Shown here piece by piece: positions 48,068 to 57,519 of a stretch of 64,000 nucleotides of DNA. The stretch is from Peptoniphilus pacaensis (GTDB lineage: Bacteria; Bacillota; Clostridia; Tissierellales; Peptoniphilaceae): assembly GCF_900088125.1 (NCBI RefSeq), contig NZ_FLQT01000003.1:929071-993070 (forward strand), read 5' to 3'. Both the position numbers and the translations under genes were made by a program. The notes beneath the pieces are model-generated. The model made no database searches. It was not told the DNA's origin and was given only the letters and a program-made list of their open reading frames with translations. How positions within the stretch are numbered: the first letter of the stretch is position 1; every line of letters starts with the position of its first letter.

Positions 48068-50007
48068 AGAGAATGAAGATGCTCAGCGTCGTCGCCCGAA
48101 TCGAGGACATGAACGATATTCTGTTCGAAATTTTGGATTCAGAAGCGCTGGACATGGTCGACGCCATGACCCAATTGGCGGAGAACAGCAATATCTACTC
48201 CCTGGAGGACAATGTGGACATGGTGGTGGATTTAAACAATCTGGCGCCCTTTCCCATTGATACCGATGTAAGGCAGCGCACCCAAGAGGCGCAAAAATTG
48301 GTGGAGTACTTCCACATTAAGGATTTAAATATTAACAGCTTCGAAGGCACCGACGGTCTGGACGAGCGCTATAAGGCCCTCATCGATCGGGTGGAGCCCT
48401 TGCGGGAAGAGTACGATAAGATTCACAAGCGTCTGGAAACCATCGCCATGTTTAAACAGAACATGGCCCTCTTCGAAAACGTGGACGTGGATTTGACGAA
48501 GATTCGGGACATGAAGTATTTCACCGCCCGCTTCGGTCGGCTGGAAAAGTCCGCTCGGGTGCGCTTAAAGAGCAGTTACGAAAATCTTCTTGCCCTTATT
48601 CTGCACACGGGCTCTTTTGAAGATGAAGAAGTGTACATGATCGTCTACCCCAACGAGGTGGCGGAAGAGATCGATCGGGTGCTGAAGTCCCTTCACTGGA
48701 TCGACGTGCCCGTCTTGGACAATGCCGTAGGCACGGCGAAGGACACCCTGAGCCGCCTGAAAGAAGAAGAGACGGATCTCTACACCCGCATGGCAGAGCT
48801 GGACGAAGAGCGGAAGACCCTTTATCGGGACGATCGGGACACGGTGCGGGAAATTTTGGGCCACACCCTTTTCCTGGGCCGCATCGAAGAAGCGAAGCAG
48901 CAAATGGCCATTGCCAACAAGTACTTCCTGATCACGGGCTGGGCCGACGAGGCCGGCGTGGAAGACATTCGCCGCCGCACGGCGAAGTTTAAGGACGTGG
49001 TCATTACAACCCAAAGCGAAGAAGACGTGGCCAAGGGCATTACGCCGCCGACGAAGCTCAAGAACCCGAAGTTCTTCAAACCCTTCGAGCTCTTGGTGCG
49101 CATGTACGGCATTCCCCATTACAACGAAATCGACCCGACGATCTTTGTCGGCATTACCTATATGCTCCTCTTCGGCGCCATGTTCGGCGACGTGGGGCAA
49201 GGGGCGGTCTTTTTCCTTATCGGCTTTATCCTTTCGAGGCACCGGCAAAAAGACATGGGCGGCCTCTTAATGCGCATGGGCGGATCGTCCATAGTCTTCG
49301 GCTTTTTGTACGGCTCGGTCTTCGGTTACGAAGACGTCATCGACGCCCTGTGGCTGAGACCTTTCCAAAACATCGAGCAAGTGCTTATGGCCGCCATCGG
49401 CTTCGGCGTCGTGCTTTTGGTTTTGGCCTACGGCATGAACTTTGCCAATGCCATTAAGAACAAAGACCTGGCCCGGGGGCTTTTCGGCGAACACGGCCTC
49501 TTCGGCTTCTTGGTCTTCGCCATGCTCCTCATTATGATTTTGGACGTGGCGGGACTCGTGTCCTTTATTCCCATGCCCGTCGCCGCAGGCATCCTCGTCT
49601 TATCCATTCTGCTGATGATCTTTAAAAAGCCCATTTTGGCAAAGATCCAAAAGACCGATGTGGATTACGCAGGAAACAAGAGCGGCTACTTTATCGAAAG
49701 TTCGTTTTCCATGATCGAGCTGTTGATCTCCACCTTATCGGGGATCGTGTCCTTTATCCGCGTCGGCGCCTTTGCCATTAACCACGTGGGGCTATTTATG
49801 GCCTTCCACGTCATGAGTCAAATGGCTTCCCACGACGTGGGCGGTTACATCATTTTGATTTTAGGAAATATTTTGATCATCGGTCTGGAAGGACTTATCG
49901 TCTTTATCCAAGGCCTGCGTCTCGAATACTACGAATTGTTCAGCCGCTACTACGACGGCAACGGACGGGAATTCCGCTCCGACAATTTGAATTTGAATCA
50001 CAAATAA
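48058..50007 (+). CDS. V-type ATPase subunit I (a-type stator)
   Basis: A 649-residue protein with a long cytoplasmic coiled-coil half (1-about 350) and a membrane half of about seven to eight spans. It starts VERMKMLSVVARIEDMNDIL, typical for subunit I. FVGITYMLLFGAMFGDVGQGAVFFLIGF and SFIRVGAFAINHVGLFMAFH, which carries the Arg facing the K-ring glutamate, are hallmark segments. It forms the ion half-channels and anchors the peripheral stalks. Its ATG lies within the end of subunit C. Confidence 0.93.
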   Translation: MAVERMKMLSVVARIEDMNDILFEILDSEALDMVDAMTQLAENSNIYSLEDNVDMVVDLNNLAPFPIDTDVRQRTQEAQKLVEYFHIKDLNINSFEGTDGLDERYKALIDRVEPLREEYDKIHKRLETIAMFKQNMALFENVDVDLTKIRDMKYFTARFGRLEKSARVRLKSSYENLLALILHTGSFEDEEVYMIVYPNEVAEEIDRVLKSLHWIDVPVLDNAVGTAKDTLSRLKEEETDLYTRMAELDEERKTLYRDDRDTVREILGHTLFLGRIEEAKQQMAIANKYFLITGWADEAGVEDIRRRTAKFKDVVITTQSEEDVAKGITPPTKLKNPKFFKPFELLVRMYGIPHYNEIDPTIFVGITYMLLFGAMFGDVGQGAVFFLIGFILSRHRQKDMGGLLMRMGGSSIVFGFLYGSVFGYEDVIDALWLRPFQNIEQVLMAAIGFGVVLLVLAYGMNFANAIKNKDLARGLFGEHGLFGFLVFAMLLIMILDVAGLVSFIPMPVAAGILVLSILLMIFKKPILAKIQKTDVDYAGNKSGYFIESSFSMIELLISTLSGIVSFIRVGAFAINHVGLFMAFHVMSQMASHDVGGYIILILGNILIIGLEGLIVFIQGLRLEYYELFSRYYDGNGREFRSDNLNLNHK

Positions 50008-50027
50008 GCATTGAGAAGGAGATTATT

Positions 50028-50447
50028 ATGGAAAAAATATTATTTTTAGCATCCCTCGTCGTCTTATCGACGATTATCGCGGGCTTCGTCTTTTTGGAAC
50101 GGGGTGTGTCCTCGGATCGCGTGAAGCTGAAAAAGGCCATGCGCACCAATCTTTTCGCCTTTATCCCCACGGTGGTCGCCGCCTACGTGCTCCTCGTCCC
50201 CGGCGTGGTACACGCCGCCACGGGCGCGACTGAAGTCAACGGCCTGGGCCTTTTGGCCGCCGCCCTCTCCACGGGCCTCGCCACCATCGGCACGGGCTAC
50301 GCCGTGGGTATCGTCGGTTCCGCCGCATTGGGTGCGGTCAGTGAAGACGACTCTATTTTAGGGAAGACCCTGATCTTCGTCGGCTTGGCCGAAGGGATCG
50401 CCATTTACGGCTTGATCATTTCCATTATGATTTTGGGGAAACTTTAA
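50028..50447 (+). CDS. V-type ATPase subunit K (c-ring proteolipid)
   Basis: A 139-residue proteolipid. The C-terminal hairpin (71-139: GLGLLAAALSTGLATIGTGY, then FVGLAEGIAIYGLI) holds the ion-binding Glu122. The first 65 residues make two hydrophobic segments (5-23 and 43-63) that lack the Gly-rich c-subunit pattern and any acidic membrane residue, so each protomer would carry a single ion site in four spans. Whether H+ or Na+ is used cannot be told. GAAGGAG precedes the ATG; the stop overlaps the next start. Confidence 0.9.
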   Translation: MEKILFLASLVVLSTIIAGFVFLERGVSSDRVKLKKAMRTNLFAFIPTVVAAYVLLVPGVVHAATGATEVNGLGLLAAALSTGLATIGTGYAVGIVGSAALGAVSEDDSILGKTLIFVGLAEGIAIYGLIISIMILGKL

Positions 50448-50755
50448 TGATCTCCAAAGTCATCTCTCGTGATGACGAGTTTCTCGTCGCCCTTCGCATG
50501 AGCGGTTTCGAAGGCGTGTTCTGTGCCGATTTGGAGGCGCTGAACCATACCTTTGACTCCAGCCTGCAGGATAAAAACATCGGCATGATTATCTTAAACG
50601 AGAAGGACTTTCGCGCGTTGGAAGAAAAGGTGCTGGCTGTGAAAGAGAAAAAGCGCAGCCCCTTTATCTGCACATTGCCCGGAAGAGGTGGCTACACGGA
50701 AGATGATTTCATTATGAAATACGTACGCGAGGCCATCGGGGTCAAACTGGATTAG
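50447..50755 (+). CDS. V-type ATPase subunit F
   Basis: A 102-residue protein with the small Rossmann-like fold of rotor subunit F: VISRDDEFLVALRMSGFEGVF, then KNIGMIILNEKDF and a C-terminal YVREAIGVKL helix. It binds subunit D in the central stalk. The ATG overlaps the subunit K stop (TAATG). Position between K and E instead of after C differs from the common order. Confidence 0.85.
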   Translation: MISKVISRDDEFLVALRMSGFEGVFCADLEALNHTFDSSLQDKNIGMIILNEKDFRALEEKVLAVKEKKRSPFICTLPGRGGYTEDDFIMKYVREAIGVKLD

Positions 50756-50766
50756 TAGGTGAGAAA

Positions 50767-51393
50767 ATGCTGCAAGTCGAAAGCAAATTGGAATTATTCG
50801 AAAACGTCGTCTACAAGCGGCGTTTCGTGGAATTGGAAAAGCGCAAAGAAGCGTGGGAAGAGGAAAAAAACAATCTCCTGCGGCGCAAAGAAAAACAACT
50901 GAATGATGAAAAAGAGGCCATCGTTCGCCGCCGTGCCGACCTGGCGCGGGTCATGGGCAATGAAGAAATTGCCAAGGCCAAGGAGAACGAGCGGGTCTTG
51001 GAATTAAAAAAGATCAACGAATTAAAGAAGGATTTTATCGACGCCATTCGCGAACGGGCCGCGGAATACACCTTTACGGATCAGTACGCCACGGATCTGG
51101 CCACGCGGGTAGAGGAATCTCTCGGCGATTTGGAGGCGGGAGAATACCGCTTCGCCATGGTGGCCGGGGATATGGACAAGTATTTCGAAGGCTTTCGTGC
51201 CATGGCCGAGAAAAAAGGCATTACCCTTCACCCGGAGACCTTGGAGGATTGGCACATCGGCGGGCATACCATTAGCGATATGGAAAAGACCTACAGCCTG
51301 AACTACGATCTGTACACCTTGATCGAAGATAAGCGCTACGCCATCGGCAAGTTGCTCTATCGCCTGTTCCGAGAGGAGATGGACCATGAGTAA
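50767..51393 (+). CDS. V-type ATPase subunit E (peripheral stalk)
   Basis: A 208-residue protein: the first 90 residues are a charged coiled coil (EKRKEAWEEEKNNLLRRKEKQ) and the C-terminal half is a globular domain (YRFAMVAGDMDKYFEGF...). It pairs with the G/H subunit to brace the catalytic head. It lies 11 nt after F and overlaps subunit A by 8 nt. The sequence is divergent from textbook E subunits, but position and architecture support it. Confidence 0.8.
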   Translation: MLQVESKLELFENVVYKRRFVELEKRKEAWEEEKNNLLRRKEKQLNDEKEAIVRRRADLARVMGNEEIAKAKENERVLELKKINELKKDFIDAIRERAAEYTFTDQYATDLATRVEESLGDLEAGEYRFAMVAGDMDKYFEGFRAMAEKKGITLHPETLEDWHIGGHTISDMEKTYSLNYDLYTLIEDKRYAIGKLLYRLFREEMDHE

Positions 51394-53242
51394 AGAAGCG
51401 AAGATCATTAAGATTAACGGGCCCGTGGTCATCGGCAAGCCCATGGGGGATTTCTCCATGCGTGAAATGGTACAGGTGGGCGAAAAGAAGCTTATCGGCG
51501 AAGTCATCGCCATTCACGGCGACGAAGGCACGGTGCAGGTCTACGAAGAGACGGAAGGGCTCATGCGGGACGAATCCATCGTCTCCACCGGCGGGCCTCT
51601 TTCCGTGCGTCTGGGCCCCGGCCTCTTGGGCAATATGTTCGACGGCATCGAGCGGCCACTAAACCGCATTAACGAAAAATACGGCAGCTTTATCCCCGAA
51701 GGCATCGGCATGACCAATCTGGATCTGGAAAAGCTGTGGGCCTTCGAGCCCAAGGTCAAGGCGGGGGATGCTGTCCGCGGCGGCGCCGTCTTAGGCACCG
51801 TGGAAGAGACGGAAATTATTACCCACCGCATTCTCCTTCCCCCGGACATTTCCGGGGAAGTGAGCTGGGTCGCCGAAGCCGGCGAGTACAATGTGGTGGA
51901 GCCCATCTGCAAGGTGAAAGACGAAGCCGGCGAGGAGCACGAGGTGGCCATGAGCCAGCGCTGGCCCGTGCGGATTCCCCGCCCCGTCCATGAATTTTTA
52001 GACGCGAATCAGCTCCTGGTCACCGGCCAGCGGGTACTGGACGTGTTCTTTCCCATCGCCAAGGGCGGCACCGTCGCCATTCCCGGCGGCTTCGGTACGG
52101 GCAAGACCATGACCCAACACTCCATCGCCAAGTTTTGCGATGCGGACATTATCGTCTACATCGGCTGCGGCGAGCGGGGGAACGAAATGACGGAAGTACT
52201 GGAAGACTTCCCGAAGCTCATCGACCCGAACTCGGGCAAGCCTTTGATGCAGCGCACCATTTTAATCGCCAATACATCGAATATGCCTGTAGCGGCGCGT
52301 GAGGCGTCCATCTACACCGGCATTACCATTGCCGAATACTTTAGAGACCAAGGCTACGACGTGGCCATGATGGCGGACTCCACCTCCCGTTGGGCGGAAG
52401 CCCTCAGGGAAATCTCCGGCCGTCTGGAAGAAATGCCGGCGGAAGAAGGCTACCCTGCCTACCTGCCCAGCCGCATCGCCTCCTTCTACGAGCGCAGCGG
52501 ATCGGCCAAGACACTCTGTGGCGAAGAAGGCTCCGTCACCACCATCGGCGCCGTCTCCCCGGCGGGAGGCGACTTCTCCGAGCCCGTCACGGAAAACACC
52601 CGTCGCTTCGTCAATGTATTTTTGGCACTGGATAAGGACCTGGCCTACTCCCGCCACTATCCCGCCATTCACTGGCTCCATTCCTATTCCGGCTACATCG
52701 GCGCCCTGTCCAATTACTACGACAATCGACTGGACGGCGACCTGCCCGGTTTACGGAAGAAGTTTATGAACATTCTGAACGAAGAGGCAAGATTGCAGGA
52801 AATCGTCATGCTCGTCGGCGAAGACGTGCTCCCCGACAAGGAGCGCTTCCTCTTAATCGTGGCACGCTTAATTAAAGACGCCTTTTTGCAACAAAACGCC
52901 TTCAACGATATCGACCAGTCGGTGCCTTTGGAAAAACAATTTGCCATGATGGAAGTCATCGACACTTTGTACGAAGAGGGCAAGGTGGTCCTGGAGCAAG
53001 GCATTTCCATCGAAGAGGTGAAGGACGATGCCCTTCATTCCCGCATCGTCAATATGAAGTACAATATCGCCAACGACGATTCTAAATCCTTCACCCATCT
53101 GATCAACGACATCCAAGAGCATTACCGGGAAATTCGCATCGAATACGGCATTGCCGAAGACGAAATGGACGCCTTGGAAATCGAAGGGAAGAAGGAAGCG
53201 GACGAAACGGACGAAGAGAAAGAAACGGAAAAGGAGGTGTAG
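51386..53242 (+). CDS. V-type ATPase catalytic subunit A
   Basis: A 618-residue catalytic subunit. Walker A GGFGTGKT is at residues 234-241, followed by IGCGERGNEMTEVLEDFP, the MMADSTSRWAEALREISGRL Walker B region and GYPAYLPSRIASFYERSG. The characteristic non-homologous insert (about 110-185) is present. Three A and three B subunits alternate to form the ATP-driven head. An acidic tail (KKEADETDEEKETEKEV) extends the C-terminus. High conservation makes this certain. Confidence 0.97.
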   Translation: MSKEAKIIKINGPVVIGKPMGDFSMREMVQVGEKKLIGEVIAIHGDEGTVQVYEETEGLMRDESIVSTGGPLSVRLGPGLLGNMFDGIERPLNRINEKYGSFIPEGIGMTNLDLEKLWAFEPKVKAGDAVRGGAVLGTVEETEIITHRILLPPDISGEVSWVAEAGEYNVVEPICKVKDEAGEEHEVAMSQRWPVRIPRPVHEFLDANQLLVTGQRVLDVFFPIAKGGTVAIPGGFGTGKTMTQHSIAKFCDADIIVYIGCGERGNEMTEVLEDFPKLIDPNSGKPLMQRTILIANTSNMPVAAREASIYTGITIAEYFRDQGYDVAMMADSTSRWAEALREISGRLEEMPAEEGYPAYLPSRIASFYERSGSAKTLCGEEGSVTTIGAVSPAGGDFSEPVTENTRRFVNVFLALDKDLAYSRHYPAIHWLHSYSGYIGALSNYYDNRLDGDLPGLRKKFMNILNEEARLQEIVMLVGEDVLPDKERFLLIVARLIKDAFLQQNAFNDIDQSVPLEKQFAMMEVIDTLYEEGKVVLEQGISIEEVKDDALHSRIVNMKYNIANDDSKSFTHLINDIQEHYREIRIEYGIAEDEMDALEIEGKKEADETDEEKETEKEV

Positions 53243-53245
53243 GAC

Positions 53246-54619
53246 GTGAAGAAAGAGTATTTGCGATTGGATAATATCGACGGATCCCTGATTCAGCTTT
53301 CCGGCCTGCACCGGGTGCGCTACGGCGAAATCGTCTCCATCACCAATCGGGAAACGAAAGAGACTTTAGTGGGGCGGGTCATCGGCATCGACGAAGATGC
53401 CGCCACGGTACAGGTCTTCGGCGAATCCATGGGGGTCTCCACGGAAAATTTAAACGTGGTCTTCGAAGGACGGCCCTTTGAAATTCCCCTGGCGCCGGAA
53501 ATTTTAGGCCGCCGCTTCAACGGCATCGGACGGGCCATCGACAAGGGCGGCCCCGTCTACTCCGACGATTTTTACAATGTCAACGGCAAGCCCATGAACC
53601 CGGTGGCTCGGGAGTATCCCCGGAACTTTATTCAAACGGGGATTCGAGGCATCGACTCGGTCATGACCTTGATTCGGGGCCAAAAGCTCCCGATCTTTTC
53701 GGGAGCGGGTCTGCCTCACAACGAGTTGGCCGCGCAGATCATTCGCCAGGCCAATATCGCCGACGACGCGGGCGGCGATGATTTCGCCGTGGTCTTTTGC
53801 GGCATGGGCCTGAAGCGGGAGGTGGCCTCCTTCTTCACCGACAGCTTTATGGAAGCCGGCGTTATGGACAAGGTCGTCATCTATATGAACTACGCCGACG
53901 ACCCGATTATGGAGCGGATCATCGCGCCGAAATGCGCCTTGACCGCGGCGGAATATTTGGCCTTCGAGCGGCACAAACACGTGCTGGTCATTATGACCGA
54001 CATGACCAGCTACGGGGAAAGCTTGCGTGAAGTGTCTTCTCAACGGCAGGAAGTGCCTTCGAGAAAGGGCTACCCGGGCTATTTGTATTCGGATCTCGCC
54101 GCCATTTACGAGCGGGCGGGCATGATCAAGGGCGTGAAGGGATCGGTGACTTTGATCCCCATCTTAACCATGCCCTCCGACGACATTACCCACCCGATTC
54201 CCGACTTGACCGGCTACATTACCGAGGGGCAGATCGTATTGTCTCGTGACCTTAACGGCCAGGGCATCTATCCCCCCATTAACATTCTGGACTCCTTGTC
54301 CCGTCTGATGAAAGACGGCATCGGGGCGGACTACACCCGGGAAGACCACAGTGACGTCTCCGCCCAATTGTTTGCGTCCTACTCCAAATGTACGGAAGTG
54401 CGTTCTTTGGCCCAGATCATCGGGGAAGAGGAATTGTCGGAAAACGATCAAAAGCTCTTGGCCTTCGGTCGCCGCTTCGAAAACGAATTTATCGGCCAGG
54501 ACTTTAACGAGCCCTCCGACATCGGCCAGACTCTGGACAAGGCATGGGAGCTTTTGAGGACATTGCCCAAGGACAGCTTGGTGCGCATCGATCCGAAAAT
54601 TCTGGACAAGTATTATTAG
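53246..54619 (+). CDS. V-type ATPase subunit B
   Basis: A 457-residue non-catalytic partner of subunit [19 protein letters not shown] replaces a Walker A (FSGSGLPHN type). The [20 protein letters not shown] and [22 protein letters not shown] segments are diagnostic, as is [18 protein letters not shown] at the end. It shares the ATP sites at A-B interfaces. A GTG start at 53246 sits 3 nt after subunit A, behind AAAGGAGG. Confidence 0.97.
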   Translation: MKKEYLRLDNIDGSLIQLSGLHRVRYGEIVSITNRETKETLVGRVIGIDEDAATVQVFGESMGVSTENLNVVFEGRPFEIPLAPEILGRRFNGIGRAIDKGGPVYSDDFYNVNGKPMNPVAREYPRNFIQTGIRGIDSVMTLIRGQKLPIFSGAGLPHNELAAQIIRQANIADDAGGDDFAVVFCGMGLKREVASFFTDSFMEAGVMDKVVIYMNYADDPIMERIIAPKCALTAAEYLAFERHKHVLVIMTDMTSYGESLREVSSQRQEVPSRKGYPGYLYSDLAAIYERAGMIKGVKGSVTLIPILTMPSDDITHPIPDLTGYITEGQIVLSRDLNGQGIYPPINILDSLSRLMKDGIGADYTREDHSDVSAQLFASYSKCTEVRSLAQIIGEEELSENDQKLLAFGRRFENEFIGQDFNEPSDIGQTLDKAWELLRTLPKDSLVRIDPKILDKYY

Positions 54620-54628
54620 AGGTGAGCT

Positions 54629-55246
54629 ATGGCGAAACGCGTGACGGCGACAAAAGCTAATTTAATCAAAACAAAGAGCGCCCTGAATTTTGCCAAGAGA
54701 GGCTACGGCCTTTTAGACAAAAAGCGGGCCGTGCTTATGCGTGAGATGATGCGCTTAAACGCCCGGGCCCAAACCATTCAACAAGAGGTGGAAGAGCGCT
54801 TCGGCCAGTCCTACGACGCCCTCACCATGGCCTCGGTGACCATGGGCTGGGAGTCCGTGGTGGGAATGAGCAAGTCCATGCCCACGGAAGAGCCCTACAA
54901 TATCGGCTACCGCTCCGTCATGGGAGTGGAGATTCCCGAAATCCACTACAAGGCCTTTAAGCCCCAAACCACCTTCAGTATGTTTGAATCCAATTTCGCC
55001 TTCGACGAAGCCTATATTCGCATGCACGACATGCGGGCGCGGATTTACGAGCTCGCGGAAATCGAAACGGATTTGTACCGCCTGGCCAAGGAAATTAAAA
55101 AGACGGTGAAGCGGGCCAACGCCCTGGAAAAAATTCAAATTCCCAGGTACGAGGCGGCGAAAAAAGAAATCGAAGACATTTTGGCAGAAAAGGAGCGGGA
55201 AGATTTCTTCCGCTTGAAGCGCGTGAAAAACAATGTGAGCAAGTAA
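54629..55246 (+). CDS. V-type ATPase subunit D (central shaft)
   Basis: A 205-residue helical hairpin protein: the N-terminal helix (ATKANLIKTKSALNFAKRGYGLLDKKR) and the C-terminal helix (ANALEKIQIPRYEAAKKEIEDILAEKEREDFFRLKRVK) form the rotating shaft inside the A3B3 head. The closing EREDFFRLKRVK motif is typical. It is 9 nt after B and is the last ATPase gene of the operon. Confidence 0.94.
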   Translation: MAKRVTATKANLIKTKSALNFAKRGYGLLDKKRAVLMREMMRLNARAQTIQQEVEERFGQSYDALTMASVTMGWESVVGMSKSMPTEEPYNIGYRSVMGVEIPEIHYKAFKPQTTFSMFESNFAFDEAYIRMHDMRARIYELAEIETDLYRLAKEIKKTVKRANALEKIQIPRYEAAKKEIEDILAEKEREDFFRLKRVKNNVSK

Positions 55247-55256
55247 GGAGGTCGCC

Positions 55257-55754
55257 GTGGAACTGAGGCGTATTTACGACGAAGACTTTAATTATCAGGG
55301 CTATTTAAAAGATCGGAAAGAGCCCCTGGATCCCGAGGAGTATTACGTCGTCGCCGGCGTCATGGTGATTTCCGAAAAGAAGCTCTTGGTAACCAAAAGG
55401 GCGAAGGGAAAAACTTTCGCCCATCAATGGGAATTTACCATGGGAAGCGTCGTGGACAAAGAAAGCCCCCTTCAAGGCGCCCTGCGGGAGCTGAAAGAAG
55501 AAGTGGGCATTCGCGCCACGGACCGGGACCTCTCCTTCCTCGGCACCATGAAGGAAGATCAGAAGTTTTCCAAGATCTTTCTCCTCGTGAGAGACGTGGA
55601 CAAGATCAAGATGCAAAAAAGCGAAGTGGAAGATTATAAATTCGTCGGCAAGAAAGAGCTAAAGGCCATGTTGGCCGACGGCGAATTTGCCCCGCCCATG
55701 GCCAAGCGCATCGAAAACTATTTCGAAAAGATCGAAGACTTGTTGGAAGACTGA
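55257..55754 (+). CDS. Nudix hydrolase
   Basis: A 165-residue protein with a complete Nudix box (G-x5-E-x7-REL-x-EEVGI, residues about 62-84) inside the usual alpha/beta fold. Members hydrolyse nucleoside diphosphate-linked compounds; the substrate is not predictable. It starts with GTG 55257 behind AAGGAGG, 10 nt after subunit D, and shares its terminator, so it belongs to the V-ATPase transcript. That association is unusual and may be incidental. Confidence 0.9.
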   Translation: MELRRIYDEDFNYQGYLKDRKEPLDPEEYYVVAGVMVISEKKLLVTKRAKGKTFAHQWEFTMGSVVDKESPLQGALRELKEEVGIRATDRDLSFLGTMKEDQKFSKIFLLVRDVDKIKMQKSEVEDYKFVGKKELKAMLADGEFAPPMAKRIENYFEKIEDLLED

Positions 55755-55758
55755 TTCG

Positions 55759-55782
55759 GCGCCCGAAGGGGCGCTATTTTTT
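55759..55782 (+). terminator. Terminator of the V-ATPase-Nudix operon
   Basis: GCGCCC/GGGCGC 6-bp GC-rich stem and T7 tail. Confidence 0.78.
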
Positions 55783-55865
55783 TGCGACGTTTGAAAATTT
55801 CCCGAAGAGAAGGCTCACTGCGGCAAGATAAAGCAGAAAAATTCCGTGTTAATGGAAAACAATCT

Positions 55866-55893
55866 TTTACATTGTAGTCGTCTATGGTAAAAT
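55866..55893 (+). promoter_or_regulatory. Candidate promoter of the Na+/alanine symporter
   Basis: TTTACA (55866-55871), 16-bp spacer, TAAAAT (55888-55893), 46 bp before the ATG. Confidence 0.55.
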
Positions 55894-55939
55894 GTGAACA
55901 ACCATGTAATCTGTAGGTATTTAGAAATTGAGGTGACCA

Positions 55940-57337
55940 ATGGATCTATTACTGAAAGTAAACGGGTACTTGTATTACCCCATTTTAATTATTGTCTTAA
56001 TCGGCGCCGGCCTTTACTTCACCGTGCGCACGGGATTTTTGCAATTATCTATGTTCGGTGAATCTGTGCGCGTGTTGAAAGAAAAGCCCCACGAAGGAGA
56101 AGTGTCTTCCTTCCAGGCGCTCATGGTGTCTACGGCATCCCGGGTCGGCACGGGGAATATCGTCGGCGTGGCCCAGGCCATTTGCCTCGGCGGCTACGGC
56201 GCCGTGTTCTGGATGTGGCTCATCGCCATTATCGGCGGTGCGTCGGCCTTTGTGGAATCCACCTTGGCGCAAATTTATAAGCGCAAAGGGGAACACGGCA
56301 ACAGCTTCGGCGGCCCCAGCTACTACATCGAAATCGCTTTGGGCTCCAGAGGCCTCGGCGTGCTCTTCGCCATCTTTTTGATCTTAACTTATGCCGTGGG
56401 CTTTAATATGCTCGCATCCTTTAACATGACCGACTCCTTCCGCGTCTATGATTTCTTCGTGGAAGGCAAGACCACCTGGATCATCGGCGGCTGCCTCGCC
56501 GTCGTCGCAGGCTACTGCGTCTTAGGGGGCGGCAAGCGCATCATTAAAGCCACCTCCACCCTGGTACCCTTTATGGGCATTATCTTCGTGGCCATGGCAT
56601 TGTTTATGATTTTCAAAAACATTACCTACATGCCCACGGTATTCAAAAACATTTTCTCCGACGCCTTCAACTTCAAAGCCATCTTCGGCGGCTTTGCGGG
56701 TTCCGCCATGGTCCAAGGGATCAAGCGGGGGCTGTACTCCAACGAAGCCGGTATGGGTTCCGCGCCCAACGCCGCTGCCTCGGCAGATGTATCCCACCCG
56801 GTTAAACAAGGCCTGGTTCAAATGTTCTCCGTCTTCTTAGACACCTTGGTGATCTGCTCCGCCACGGCATTTATGGCCATGGCATCGGGCGTAGAAGCCA
56901 CGGAAGAATTGGCAGGGGCAGCCTATGTGCAAGAATCCCTGGCCACGGTCTTCGGCCACTACGGCTACGTATTCATCACTCTGTCTTTGACCCTCTTTGC
57001 CTTCACCACCCTCTTAGGCAATCTCTACTACGTGGACAGCTGTTTGAACTACCTGAACAAAAAGACGCCCTCCAAAACCTTTATGCTTTGCTACCGACTG
57101 GTGGCCATCGCCCTTATCTTCTTGGGCAGCAGCATGAAAATGGAACTGGCATGGAACGTGGCGGACTTCTTAATGGCCCTCATGGTGCTGGTCAACATTC
57201 CCGCCATTCTGCTTCTGAGCAATCAAGCTCTGGCGGCGCTGAAGGATTACAAAGAACAGTCCCACGCAGGCAAAAACCCCCACTTCCTCGGTCGGAGCAT
57301 CGGCTTGGACGAAAGCAAATTGGATTACTGGAAATAG
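55940..57337 (+). CDS. Alanine/glycine:cation symporter (AGCS family)
   Basis: A 465-residue transporter with about 10-11 spans. STASRVGTGNIVGVAQAICLGG, FGGPSYYIE, RGLYSNEAGMGSAPNAAA and FAFTTLLGNLYYVD are the AGCS signatures. It imports alanine or glycine with Na+ (or H+). The ATG at 55940 follows GAGGTGA. Monocistronic between two terminators. It complements BrnQ in amino acid uptake, and the ion gradient could come from the V-ATPase if that pumps Na+ (inference). Confidence 0.95.
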   Translation: MDLLLKVNGYLYYPILIIVLIGAGLYFTVRTGFLQLSMFGESVRVLKEKPHEGEVSSFQALMVSTASRVGTGNIVGVAQAICLGGYGAVFWMWLIAIIGGASAFVESTLAQIYKRKGEHGNSFGGPSYYIEIALGSRGLGVLFAIFLILTYAVGFNMLASFNMTDSFRVYDFFVEGKTTWIIGGCLAVVAGYCVLGGGKRIIKATSTLVPFMGIIFVAMALFMIFKNITYMPTVFKNIFSDAFNFKAIFGGFAGSAMVQGIKRGLYSNEAGMGSAPNAAASADVSHPVKQGLVQMFSVFLDTLVICSATAFMAMASGVEATEELAGAAYVQESLATVFGHYGYVFITLSLTLFAFTTLLGNLYYVDSCLNYLNKKTPSKTFMLCYRLVAIALIFLGSSMKMELAWNVADFLMALMVLVNIPAILLLSNQALAALKDYKEQSHAGKNPHFLGRSIGLDESKLDYWK

Positions 57338-57341
57338 GAAA

Positions 57342-57367
57342 AAGCAAGCTCCGTGCTTGCTTTTTTT
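57342..57367 (+). terminator. Terminator of the AGCS gene
   Basis: 8-bp stem AAGCAAGC-tccgt-GCTTGCTT with a T7 tail. Confidence 0.85.
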
Positions 57368-57471
57368 GTGCGCGGAAAGGGCCGGCCGCCCGTATTATTT
57401 ATTTTTTCTATGAGAAAGAAATAACGAGGAAGTTTTTATGGCGAAAACCTTACCTAGACTTTACTTTTTGA

Positions 57472-57477
57472 TATAAT
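57472..57477 (+). promoter_or_regulatory. -10 element of the Na/Pi cotransporter gene
   Basis: Perfect TATAAT 43 bp before the ATG; the -35 area (CTTACC) is poor. Confidence 0.45.
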
Positions 57478-57519
57478 AAGGGCGGTCTATGTATGTAAAA
57501 CTTTACGGAAGGAGATTTT

